Positions 20,101 through 30,519 of a stretch of 64,000 nucleotides of DNA are shown here, one piece after another (the stretch's first letter is position 1; each line of letters opens with the position of its first letter). The notes beneath the pieces are model-generated. The model had not been told where the DNA came from and ran no database searches. It worked only from the letters and a program-made list of their open reading frames with translations. The stretch covers positions 3,534,001 through 3,598,000 of the forward strand of contig JAJFPB010000007.1 in NCBI GenBank assembly GCA_020881915.1, in the 5' to 3' direction. Made by a program: the position numbers and the translations under genes. Source of the DNA: Paramyrothecium sp. XJ0827 (Eukaryota > Ascomycota > Sordariomycetes > Hypocreales > Stachybotryaceae).

Positions 20101-21966
20101 ATGGAACCAAACGGAGCAAGTACCGAAAGCTCAAGGCAGATTGTTGCCATCGACTTTGGGTTGACAGGCTCCGCCGCCGCCTGGGCTCGTACTTGACGCC
20201 CTCTGCGTCGCCACGTCGTCAGAGACTGGCCGAATAATAGCACAAGCTTATCCAAGATTCCAACCCAGCTCCGTTACGTAGCTGGCGAATGTCAGTGGAG
20301 GTTCTCAATTCCCGCCAGCGCCCCCCAGAGCGATGTCATCAAGTGGTTCAAGCTGTAGGTCAAGACCAATATGTCTCATGCTATCCGCTCAGCCGGTGGA
20401 TTCTACCTCTTTGTCACTCCTGCTGACACTTGATGGCTCTAGGGACATCGATCCTTCCTTGAAACCAAACGGCGAAGAGATCAGAATTGGCAACCCTTCC
20501 GATGGCCGTGATGTCTCCGAACTCCTTACAGATTACGTGTCAGGGCTTCTCAATCACCTGAATCAAGCTATTTCCAGGACAACTCTTGAGGAATCGACAG
20601 CTGACAGTGCGCCCTGGGAGGTTGTTGTGGCCGTGCCCGCTGTCTGGACGGATTTGGCCAAGGACAAGACACAAACAGCTTGCAAACGAGCTGCCAACAT
20701 GATCATGCCAGGCAGCACTGTCCGCCTTGTTTCCGAGCCCGAAGCAGCTGCCGTTCATACTCTCGATGACCTCGAACCCAGAGACCTGCGTGAGGGCCAC
20801 AAGATACTTGTTGTTGATGCCGGCGGTGGAACAGTCGATCTCATACCGTATACCATAACGAAGCTGAAGCCTTTTCTCTGCGTACAGGAAGCTGCGACTG
20901 GTTTCGGTGCATTATGCGGCTCATCTTTCATCGATTGGCGCTTTAACAAGTTCATTGAGACCCAATTTGCTGGTCTGGTGGGTTTCAACGACCTTGCTAG
21001 GAACAAGCTCCTGTTTGAATTGGAGGAAGTCGATCGGTCTAAGCCCAATTGTTGAAGCTGACTCTAATCAATTTCGTCACGGGCTATCTTTAAGCCCGTG
21101 GTTGCCGAAGCCGTCAATCTTGTTCAGACGTATGTTTCTAATCTCAAGGTTACACTTAACGCGATTGTTCTCGTGGGTGGGTTCGGTCAATCCGGATATC
21201 TATACGAGTCTCTCAATCAGGCTTTGAAGGGAAGAATCCCGATCCTGCGACCACCAGAGCCGGTTTTGGTCGTAGTGCAAGGCGCGCTTGTGAAGGGGCT
21301 GGCGCAACACGTCCCAGACGGTCTGGACACGTTCAGGGTGCAAGGTCGCAGGGCCAGGAGACACCACGGGATAATGTGCGGAGCTCGTTACGAGGAGGCG
21401 CTTCGACACAAGAAGTACTTCGACGGGTATTACGGATATTATCGTGTGGAAGCAATGTACTGGTTCACTCAAATGGTAAGGCCAGATCTCTGCTCGGGTC
21501 TCGGTGCTAGGCATCGCCACGGACTTTTCCTCGGCAGGGCGAGGAGGTTTCGGAAGGTCAAGCGAAAAGCTTCAAAGTGCGTCGATTCAAGCCTGTCAAG
21601 AAGGGACCCATCACCAAATTCAGCATCGACGTTTATTGCGACGACAAGTCCAAGGATCCCCCAACCCGACCAAACCAAACCGTCAAGCATTTGACCAGCC
21701 TCAAGGTCGATGTGAGCCACATTCCCAAAGAGCAGATTCCCCGCAAGATCGAGGCGGATGGTGAATGGTACTATTATCTCAAGTGCGAAATCGAAGCGGT
21801 GCACGATTCTGCCTCGACCACTTACAGACTTGTGTTCGACAGTAAGTCCCCCCCTTTTGATCCCATGGATGGCAGAAGAGAGGAGCCGCTGGAGCTGAAC
21901 CAATCCCCAGACAAAGAGTACAGAGCAGTCACATGCCGGTACGTCCAGCATAACAAATCGGCTTAG
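20101..21966 (+). pseudogene. HSPA12-like Hsp70-family gene, apparently broken
   Basis: The frame starts MEPNGASTESSRQIVAIDFG, where VAIDFGLTGSAAAW is the first phosphate-binding motif of the actin/Hsp70 ATPase fold. An in-frame TGA at 20194-20196 follows. The same frame then continues with family-like sequence (RDWPNNSTSLSKIPTQLRY), an intron at 20355-20442, the SEPEAAAVHTL motif, phosphate-2 motif VVDAGGGTVDL and a GFGALCGSSF block. After about 21030 the frame hits TGA, TGA and TAA (21053-21067). It resumes with IFKPVVAEAVNLV and the adenosine motif VLVGGFGQSGYLYESL. Roughly 35 residues normally found between these blocks are missing. Introns at 21476-21537 and 21842-21910 are still canonical, and the protein would end near 21966. 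Family members are cytosolic ATPases of unclear function, often expanded in fungi. Two independent lesions suggest a pseudogene; assembly error is the alternative. Confidence 0.7.
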
Positions 21967-22407
21967 GAGCCAGTCAGTAAGGTACCGCACGATGAGTTTC
22001 GCAATCATGTCGATACGGGGTGGTGGGTGGCGGTGTCTCCAACCTGTGATTAGTCGGCGGTCGTCGTGGAGATTTAGGGATAAAGTAGGTTTAATAAATC
22101 GTGGATTCACTTGCGAGAGGTAGTCCACTCCAGGGTAGGTTGGCCTTTGTGTTGCCCTCGGCATGTCACCAAGCCCTGCGACAGGGAACCCACAAGGAGA
22201 CGAGGAGTTGTGTTCAGGAACAGACAACCATCGTCGCCAGACAGCGGTCTAGTCTCCCTCTGGACCACTGGGTTCCTCTATAGACTCATCTCGCCTGCCT
22301 TGAACCGAGAGAGTGAGTCCTATCTCTGTGGTGGTCCTGTTCTGCATCCGATTTTGACAAAGGTGAACACCAGCTTCGCTCGATTCTTGCTTGACCGGTA
22401 TCCGAGC
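21967..22407. other. Intergenic region upstream of adenosine deaminase-like gene
   Basis: Contains the 3' end of the Hsp70-like pseudogene and the promoter of the deaminase gene. The deaminase frame is open upstream to about 22111, but the ATG at 22408 gives the normal family N-terminus, so no extension is called. Confidence 0.5.
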
Positions 22408-23654
22408 ATGGCGCTGGCCCCGGTAAACCAAGAGTTCACTAGAAGCCTGCCCAAGGTTGAGGTATGTTGCGCACCGTCTTCGCCATCTCCGATAGCTCGG
22501 CCGAGTGCCATGGACTCGCTTTCTCTCCTAACACGGCGCTCGTCGCTAGTTGCACGCTCATCTCACGGGCAGCATCAGTGTGCAGACATTGCATGAAATA
22601 TGGCAGACAAAGACCGCTCGTCATGATGTCGCTTCCCTGGAAGATCCTTTGACCGCCTTGCCCGACGACATGGTCGAATTTGACGTGTACAAGTAGGTCA
22701 ACGCCGTGGCCAAAGGGCTATCGAATGGCCTGACCGTTTCATCTGCTTAGGTTCTTCCCGCTCTTCGACAACTACATCTACAGCCTCTGCAACAGCATTG
22801 ATGCCGTCCGCCACGCCACGCGCCAGGTCCTACGTGATTTTGACAAGGATGGTGTTCGCTACCTGGAGCTTCGCACCACGCCCAGAGAGGTAGCCGGCAG
22901 CATGACCAAGGATGCCTACGTATCCACCGTACTCGACGGTATCGAGGACTTTGGCAGGGAGAACATGTCGACTTACCTCATCCTCTCCGTCGACCGCAGG
23001 AACACGCCCGCCCAAGCCATGGACGCAGTCGACCTCGCCATCCGGTACAAGCACCGAGGTGTTGTCGGGGTGGACCTCTGCGGCAACCCCCTGAAGGGAG
23101 ACGTTGCGACCTTCCGGGACGCCTTCGAGAAGGCGAGGTCGAACGGTCTCAAGGTGACGTTGCACTTCGCCGAGGTGCCGCAGTCATCGACGACGGAAGA
23201 GCTTCGGACGTTGCTCTCATACCAGCCGGATCGCTTGGGGCACGTGGTCAATGTTCCCGAGGACATCAAGGAGGAGATTGCGAGAAGGGGCCTCGGGCTG
23301 GAGCTGTGTCTCTCGTGCAACGTACATGCGAAGCTCATATCGGGCGGCTTCGCAGACCACCACTTTGGGTACTGGAAGGACAAAGGATGTCCGATCAGTC
23401 TTTGCGTCAGTACTTACTCCTTTCCCGAGATAACTCCCTGACACTAACGGTTCTTGCAGACCGACGACGTCGGTGTCTTCCGCAGCGCCGTGTCGAATGA
23501 GTACCTCCTAGCGGCACAACACTTCCATTTGAGCCGCAAGGAATTGGTCCAGATCAGTAGGAGAGCAATCGACAGCATATTTGGCACCGATGCGGAGAAG
23601 GATCGGATGAGAAGACTACTGTCCGAATTTGAGGCGACTGCATGCAATGCATAG
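22408..23654 (+). CDS. Adenosine deaminase-like protein (N6-methyl-AMP deaminase type)
   Basis: Four exons, 22408-22461, 22550-22692, 22751-23405 and 23460-23654, encode 348 residues. Introns are 88, 58 and 54 nt and all GT-AG. The metal site is complete: His20 and His22 in LHAHLTGS (rebuilt across intron 1), His204 in HFAEV with catalytic Glu207, His230 in RLGHV, and the Asp pair in LCTDDVGVF (286-287, rebuilt across intron 3). GVDLCGNP and LCLSCNV are also present. HAHLTGS and CTDDVGVF point to the ADAL branch, not classical ADA. ADAL enzymes remove the amino or methylamino group from N6-modified AMP to give IMP, clearing modified nucleotides from RNA turnover. Substrate is inferred from the family. 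The gene is convergent with the downstream aminopeptidase. Confidence 0.9.
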
Positions 23655-24024
23655 ACTGTTGCGATGGATCGATGGGATAGACATAGAGTGAAGAGGGTAA
23701 TGAAGCCTTGTCGGCACGCAATACATCATAGGATAACTCATAGAGAGGCTTTGCGAGACATGAGATTGAATGCACTTTCAGAACAAATTTCAACACTTAT
23801 GACAGTATTCAGTCGTAAATGCTCTTCATCAGACATTATGTCACATTTCATCTAGCTATGTCATATACACCGCATCAGCCATCACAAATTGCTACACAAC
23901 TCCCGCCAGCAGCAGCAAACTTTTGTCCAGCCCTACCAATACACCCGCTCATCTCTTCAACGCCTACATTCACATGCAGTGGACCAAAACACACGCACAC
24001 ACAACTCCCGCCCTTTCAAATGCT
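23655..24024. other. Convergent 3' flanks
   Basis: Separates the deaminase stop from the minus-strand aminopeptidase stop. It contains only 3' UTR-like sequence. Confidence 0.55.
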
Positions 24025-25580
24025 TTAGATGAGGTCGTGGTCGCAGACCTTGCCCGTGCCGATGGTGACGTCGTGGACGTGCAGCGAGGCCGCGTCGCGC
24101 ACGTGCCTGGTGAAGGCGACGGTCGTGTTGGCGGGCGTCTTGGGGATCAGGTCGACGCCGTCGGTGGCCAGGACGCTGATGACGTGGGCGGCGGCCTTGG
24201 CGTTGTTGGTGAGGACCTCGGGGTTCGGGTTGGTGATGTTGTCGCAGGCCTGGTGGTAGCAGGCGTCCTGGGCGGCGCCGGTGCCGGTGAACAGACCGCC
24301 GACGGGCTTCCTGAGAACCTGAAGGAAGGGCACGTAGTCGGTGCCGCCGGTGAGGCCCACGGGCACGGTCTGGAGGCCCTTGCCGGTCAGGTACTCGACG
24401 AAGAGCTCCTCGACGACCTCGGAGCCGGGGGGGCCTCCCGGGGCGACCCGGTCACCCGTGCCGTCGAAGACGCCGTAGAAGCCGCGGGAGACCATGTCGA
24501 AGTTGACGTAGACGAGGAGGTCGTCGACCTCGGCGGGCGTCAGGTTGTTGACGTAGAACCGCGAGCCCCAGAGGCCGTTCTCCTCGGCGCCCCACCAGGC
24601 GAAGCGCACCTTGAGGTTGGTAGAGAAGTGCGACAGGCCCTTGGCCAGCTCGAGGATCAGCGAGGAGCCGGAGCCGTCGTCGTTGATGCCGGGCCCAGCG
24701 ACGACGGAGTCGAGGTGGGCTCCGATGGTGATGAGGTTGGAGCCGTCGCCGCCCTTGGTCTCGGCGATGACGTTCTGGGTGATGCGCTCCTCAATGAGCT
24801 GGACGATCTGCACGAAGGCCTCAATCTCCTCGCCGGCCGCGAGGCGAGCCTTCAGCGCCTGGCCAGGCTCCTGGTCGATCAGGCCCGCGGGGACGTAATC
24901 CGGGCTAGGGTTGGACAGCGAGCCGGCGGTCAGCTTGGCCGGGTCTGAGTTGTACAGGACGACGGCGACGGCGCCGGCGCGGGCGGCGGCCCTGACCTTG
25001 CCGGCAAAGGTCGTCTCGTCCGGGCAGCGGCCGCGCTCGACGAGCACGATCTTGCCCTCGGCGCCCAGGCCCTCGTAGTTGGCGGCGTCGCAGCCGGCGG
25101 GGCCCTCGGGCGCGTGGACGAGCGGCAGGGTGATGCCCTCCACGGGCGTGCTGGGCGTGTAGGTGAGGGCGACGGTGCGGAAGGTCTCGCCGTCAACCGA
25201 GACCCTGGCGGCGGTGGTGTTGGTGAAGAGGGCGGGGAAGTCCTGCTTGCGGACCTCGATGCCCTTGAGCTTGGACACCTCGCCGAAGATGTAGTCGACG
25301 GAGGCGGCGTAGCCAGGGTAACCGAAGGCACGGTTGCCGCCGTTGGCGTAGGCGATGTCGTTGAGCTTCTGCAGGTTGCCCATCAAGCTGGTGAGAAAGG
25401 ACGTTTGGTCAGCACATCATACTCTAGTGAATTGGCGTGGTAGGAAGCCAGATTCGCTTACTTCTCCTCGGTGACGAGCTCCTGGAGCTTCTCCGAGTCG
25501 ACGGGGGGCCTGCAGTCCTTGGCCACGGCCAAAGACAGCAGCGAAGCCAGGAAGGCTGCGCTCGCAGTGGCGGTCTTCAT
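24025..25580 (-). CDS. Secreted leucine aminopeptidase (M28, PA domain; Lap2/Ape3-like)
   Basis: Two minus-strand exons, 25580-25462 and 25387-24025, encode 493 residues. The 74-nt GT-AG intron joins in frame after the propeptide. Residues 1-20 (MKTATASAAFLASLLSLAVA) are a signal peptide. A short propeptide leads to NLMGNLQKLNDIAYANGGNR, typical of this family. A PA domain (about 125-215) is inserted before the peptidase core. The M28 zinc site is complete: His264 (GAHLDS), Asp about 276 (INDDGSG), Glu308/309 (AEENG), Asp337 (NFDM) and His418 (YHQACDN). Cys416 and Cys421 may be paired. Enzymes of this type remove N-terminal residues, often leucine, from peptides outside the cell or in the vacuole. 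Length and signal peptide fit fungal Lap2. Codons are strongly G/C-ending, which produces a long plus-strand shadow frame. Confidence 0.95.
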
Positions 25581-27147
25581 TGTGGTCTGAACGGGCGGTG
25601 CTCCAAGAGAAGACGGCAACGGTCAATTGAGTCGCAGCAAAAGATACACGCCGTCAAGAAAAGGCGAGAGGTGCTCCAAGAACCAGCGCTCCGAGCTCCA
25701 GGCAGTCCCGGGCTGGATTGGCAATTTATATACGAGCTCTCGAGCTCCCCCAAGCAAGCCCACCAACCAGCCTCTTCCAGCATGTCGTAAGAGCAAACCG
25801 ACCCCCCCCCCCGGGGGGCGGTGGGGACGGGACGCATACCGTATCGTCCGGTGTCTGCAGCAGGACCCAATGGCGAGCTGCAGCGGCTCGGAGCCCATGC
25901 GGCATTGGTATCGCGGCGAGATGCAATCGCCGTATGTCCTGCCCGATTCGTAGGAGGGTTTGCGCGAGGGCTCCTCACCGCGGGCAGGGATGGGCGTCTT
26001 GGCAGACTTAGACCCCTTGTGCGTCTCCCCACATCGTTTAGCTGTCAGGGCACCTTTTGCCGGTAGGGTGCTGTACTGGTTTTTGCCTCTTAGAGACTAA
26101 CACCAATGAAGGGGATATGGGCTTGGGTTAAGGTTATCGGTGCCTTGCGGGCGGAGCAACGGACGGGGGTGGCCGACATGAGATGGCGGTGGCTGACTGC
26201 ATCTTCTTGCTGCCGTCCAACTTCAGCTGCCGGACCATGACATTGTGTGGTCTGACCAGGTAAGTTAATGAATGAAATGATTCAAGTGTGAAGTTCCCGC
26301 CTCTTACAATTCAAAGTGGTTGGGAAAGGGGGGAGAGAAACAAACCACGAATTGAGACAATGGCCTTTTCTGCTTGTGCTCCGCCAAGGACCCTTTCTTT
26401 TGACATCAAGACTGATTATCGCCTTGTCGGTTCTCAGCCCATCCATCACCATCCTTGCAAAGACCGCATCCCGTCCAGTCAGACTCGCGAATGCCCCTCG
26501 CCTGCCTCCCCCGCCGTGGGGAAACAGAAGACCCCCCTCTCACAACGAGAGGCAAATCATGCACGCTGGACGCCCTGTATTGAATACCTGCAGAGCTCTT
26601 TTTTTTCTCTCTCAAACGCGAGCACGCAGGAACCTTTTGTCAAGCCCCGTTCGCTAGTGCATGCTTGGCATGCAAAAAGTTCTTCCACAGGGACGGGCGG
26701 ACAGAGATGGTGTGCTCTGCTTTAGTCTCTACTTGAGGGTTCTAGCTTGGTTTCTAGAGAGATGGCGCACGCATCTTCTGGCCTGCCGTCTTGCTGACGC
26801 GGATGATCCCCCCCCCGGGCCGTGAGGTCGAACGGGCTGTATTAATTGCTCTGCAAGTCCGCATTCTGATGGAGATCAGCTATTCGTTACTATCAACGAG
26901 TGCATGGCGGGTAAGTCGTACTGTGTAAACACAATTCATATCGCGATATCCAGCACCCCGAGACACAGCGCGAACAAGGAACTGTTGAATGTGAATGGTT
27001 GAATGCATTTTGTCTAATCCTGGATCATGCCAAGCATACTTTTCGATGCTCATAAAAATGCCTTTTCATATGTACACATGAAGCTCCTCTCGTGGGCCGA
27101 CTCACACCACACATGCTCGATCATTACCCTACCACCACAACTGTGCC
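25581..27147. other. Intergenic region between aminopeptidase and UTP8
   Basis: Aminopeptidase promoter on the left and UTP8 3' flank on the right. A C11/G6 junction at about 25802-25818 is a strong homopolymer tract. Frames at 26288-26725 and 26316-26657 show no motif and are not called. Confidence 0.5.
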
Positions 27148-29932
27148 TCAAACCACAAGCTTCTCAAGAGAGTAGGCCTCCACCTTCTGGCTGATGAGGT
27201 GTCCGGTCTCACGAACGCTCCGCTGCACCAACTCGCCGCCAGAGACCACCTTCTCCTTGGAAGGCAGCGTCTTCGTCTTCAATCCGAAAGGCAGCATGCG
27301 CGATTCGCGGCCTTCCAGCTGCATCGGGACCGGCTTCTTCGTGTTCCACACTCTTGATCCGTTCTTCTGAGCCGCAAATCCATAGCGAACCACCTCGCCC
27401 AGAATGCCGTTGAGGTATACCGCCTCCTCGATGCCTTCCAGCGCTGCGGTGACTTCGAGCTTCAAGGCGGTGAGGAAATCCCCAGCCTCAGTCTTATCAG
27501 CCCAGGACATCGCATCGTTAAAAAGCCAGCCACCGACGCCAACTGCATCCAGGCATCGACCCAAAAGGTCTGCCACCAGCGCAATCACTCCATCGGGTGG
27601 AGGGTCGTTGCCCTCCGAGTCGAAGCTTGTCGGGTCGATGTAGAGTGTGGTCCATGCGCCGCGCACCAGCTCCACCCGAAGGAGGTAGATGAAGGAGAGA
27701 ACTTCCTCGGTCCGCATGATGGCCCGGAGCGCCTTGATCGTGCGAATAGCTGGGAGACGCCACAGCTTCGTAAAAGCCAGCGTCAGGCCCCGTGAGCGGC
27801 TGCTAGAGTCGTCGCCGAGGTAGTGTTCCGTGGCTGCGATTTCGCGTTCCAAGTCGTCGAGATCCATCTCGTAGTTTTCACCCGCATCGTGTGGTTCGTT
27901 CTTCAGCAGCTTCATGCTGTTTAGCTTCTTCGTGTCCGGCAGCAGGTCCATGCTCAGCATGAGCGCCTTGATGGCCAAGAGTAGCTCCACCTCACCAAGT
28001 TTGGTGGCCTGGAGGTAGTTGAGCAGAAGTGACATGGAAGGGTCCGCATCCGTAAGGCCTTGAATCAGGTCGCTCGCCAGACCCTTGCCGTCTGCAGGCT
28101 CGCCATCCAGATCCTCCCGGAATGCCGACGTGATGTTGGTGAGAGTCAGATGGCCGGCAACGACAAGGTAGGTTGCGACGTTGCTGTCGGGCAGGATGAA
28201 CCTTGTGCGAGGGCGAGACTCCTCGGAATCAGCCGGGTCGACAGAGAAGATCTGGCTAATGGCGTAAATGATCCATCGCCGGTCAATGATGGGATACGAG
28301 GACGGGCCACTCAACCAATCCCACTCAGGCCCATCGTCAGACCCTATCGCTCCCTTGGCTGCCTCGCCATCCACGGCATCGCTACGCTCCTTGAGCCCAA
28401 CGTGGAACTTCTTGCGAAGGAGCTCTTCCCATTTATCCAATTCGTTGTTACTAAGCAACTCATCGGCTGTCTGGATTTCGGTTTGCAGCTGGGCGAGGTA
28501 TGTTTCCGTCACAGTGCCAGGAACCTGGCGAGAGAATTCGACGGAGGGCTGTTCATGCCGAGGTTTCTTGGCAGGAATCTCGAGGGCGCTGCCTCGACCA
28601 ATGGAGTCAATGAGCAGGCCCTCCTTACGCCTTTTGCCGTGGTTCTTAGGCGGCTCGACCTGAATGGATACAAGAGCGTTGTCGACCAAGGCGACAACAA
28701 GCTCCTGGCTGCGCAGATATGTGAGAAGTTGACATGACCGCGGCTCTTGGTTATCGGGCATAATGTCTGCCAAATCCAAGGAGGTCTTGGCATGAACCGA
28801 TCGGTATTGGTAGTTGTATAGGCCGATCGAGTGCAGCGAGCAGGATAGTATGAAGGGACGAGAGAGGCGGGTAAAAGTGCTCGCGTTGTCCATCTGGACG
28901 ATTGACTTGAGCTTGGGGACGGCGCCGGTGAGATTGTAGACGCTCATAGCGCCATCTTGCAGTTCCATCAGCAGCCCAGTCTGAATGTCAACCTGGTACG
29001 TCGGCAAGCCGGCGCCCTGCATGGGTGTAGGCAGAGGCACGACATCCAGCGGCGTCAATCTTTGCATGTCTGAGGCGGACGAAGCACTGACAGCTACGAC
29101 ACTCAGGTGACGGCTAGTCTCGACCTGGTTGACGCTTCTTGACAGAATGAGCAGAAGCTCGGTGTCGGGTCCGACGGTTTTAGGCAAAGCGCTGAAGACC
29201 TCTGCGCGGTGCTTGAAAATACCCTCGCTGAATTCAGATACAGTCGCAGAAGATACGTGATCGATCTGGAAGGCGGTAATGTTCGAGGCGACAGAGTCTT
29301 GGATGGTCGACTTGGTAGAGCCAGTCCACTGCACCGCCAGGCTCTCCGACGAAAGACTGACAAACTCTCCATTCTGGCAAATCAGCCACAAGTCGCCGAG
29401 AACGGAAGGTTGTGAGCTGCCAGATGAGCATGTGATGTACCTCACTGGCGAGGTAGTCAATGTCTGCGTAGTTGTGGTCGACGTCGTCTTGCCATCCCGG
29501 TGAACAACGTCCTTGAACAGGGTAATCTTCTGAGAAGCGGCGTCTTTTGTCGCAATAAACGTATATCGGGAGACATCATTATTGCCAGCGCGACGAACCC
29601 TGGTGGAAAACGGAGGGCAGGTGAACGATTCTTGCGGGGGAATAGGATACGAGGTAATCAGCCGAGATGCTGGGATCTGGTTTCGGAGTGTGAGCATGGC
29701 AGCCTTTGAGCGCAGCAGCAGCATCAGTAGCAACTTATCGGTTGGGGCTTACATCGTAGATGCTGGCAGTCTCTCCATCCACTCCAACAGCCAGCTCCGT
29801 CCTCTTGCGCTTCTTCTGGCCCTCGCGCTGGCCGTAGACCTCTCTCGCGACGATGCGCCCATCGGTATGGTCGAGCGGTCTAGGGAGCGCCGACACAATA
29901 TAGGGGCGGTGTATCCTGTACTCGGACGCCAT
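27148..29932 (-). CDS. UTP8: U3 snoRNP / t-UTP component Utp8-like
   Basis: Two minus-strand exons, 29932-29753 and 29676-27148, encode 902 residues. The 76-nt intron joins SIYD to IPASRLITSYPIPP, which rebuilds a recognisable motif. The N-terminus, MASEYRIHRPYIVSALPRPL, then VYGQ and KKRKRTELAVGVDGE, resembles fungal Utp8 proteins. The first 380 residues are beta-rich, fitting the predicted Utp8 propeller. A basic linker (KNHGKRRKEG, PAKKPRHEQ) separates this from a helical C-terminal domain. Utp8 belongs to the t-UTP/UtpA subcomplex, which binds the start of the pre-rRNA 5' ETS and seeds the small-subunit processome in the nucleolus. Identity rests on recalled family motifs, not a search. 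It is transcribed divergently from ELG1. Confidence 0.8.
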
Positions 29933-30519
29933 GATTAAACTTGCGAATGCGTCCACTGAAGATCCAGGGTCGGATGGGAAACGCAATGCCAAGTTGAACA
30001 ATGGTCCTGCTGGCGAGGGCTCGATCTGCGACGGTGAAGCTCTCTACTGAGACGCAAAAAAAAAAAAGTTGGTTGGAGCGGGCCGAAAGAATTCCGTGCC
30101 GGCCATGGTGGGGTTCGCACCGACACTCCAAATCGGTACGTACCTCATTCACGGGCTTACCTTACCTTACAGAGGCGGTAAAGTGGGGCTCCCGCTGTAA
30201 GAATCCCTGACGTACATTTTCCAACGTGAGCGCGCGCGTTGACTTACTTTCACGCGTCGCCCATCTAAAGTGGTCCAAATCCAGCCGTCGCGCGCGTGCA
30301 GCCTTCAACATGCATTGATCACCACAACCGAAAGCAACGCCATACGAACTTGTAGACCTCGAACCTCGCCTTTCAACCCCAATTGTCCAACAAAACCTCG
30401 TTCTTTTGTTATGAGGCTGTGACTATCTTCCATCTCGGCTCCCGTCGTCCTCTGAACCCCCCAGCTTCTACACGCTCACCCTATTCACACCCTTCCACTA
30501 CCTGGACTCGAGGAGGTCA
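29933..30519. promoter_or_regulatory. Divergent UTP8/ELG1 promoter with MluI cell-cycle box
   Basis: The 587-bp gap holds both promoters. It contains a perfect ACGCGT palindrome at 30252-30257, the MCB element bound by MBF at G1/S genes. Nearby CG-rich runs (GCGCGCGC around 30232 and 30291) include related half-sites. Three tandem CTTAC units lie at 30156-30170. ELG1 is a replication gene, so MBF control would make sense; this is inference from one hexamer. Confidence 0.55.

Noticed and set aside
20185..20218. 34-nt GT-AG segment that would remove the TGA of the Hsp70-like gene
   Set aside because: Too short for a fungal intron and its removal breaks the frame that carries the family motifs.
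23923..24948. 341-codon plus-strand frame opposite the aminopeptidase
   Set aside because: Shadow of a strongly G/C-ending gene whose minus-strand frame has a complete zinc site and signal peptide.
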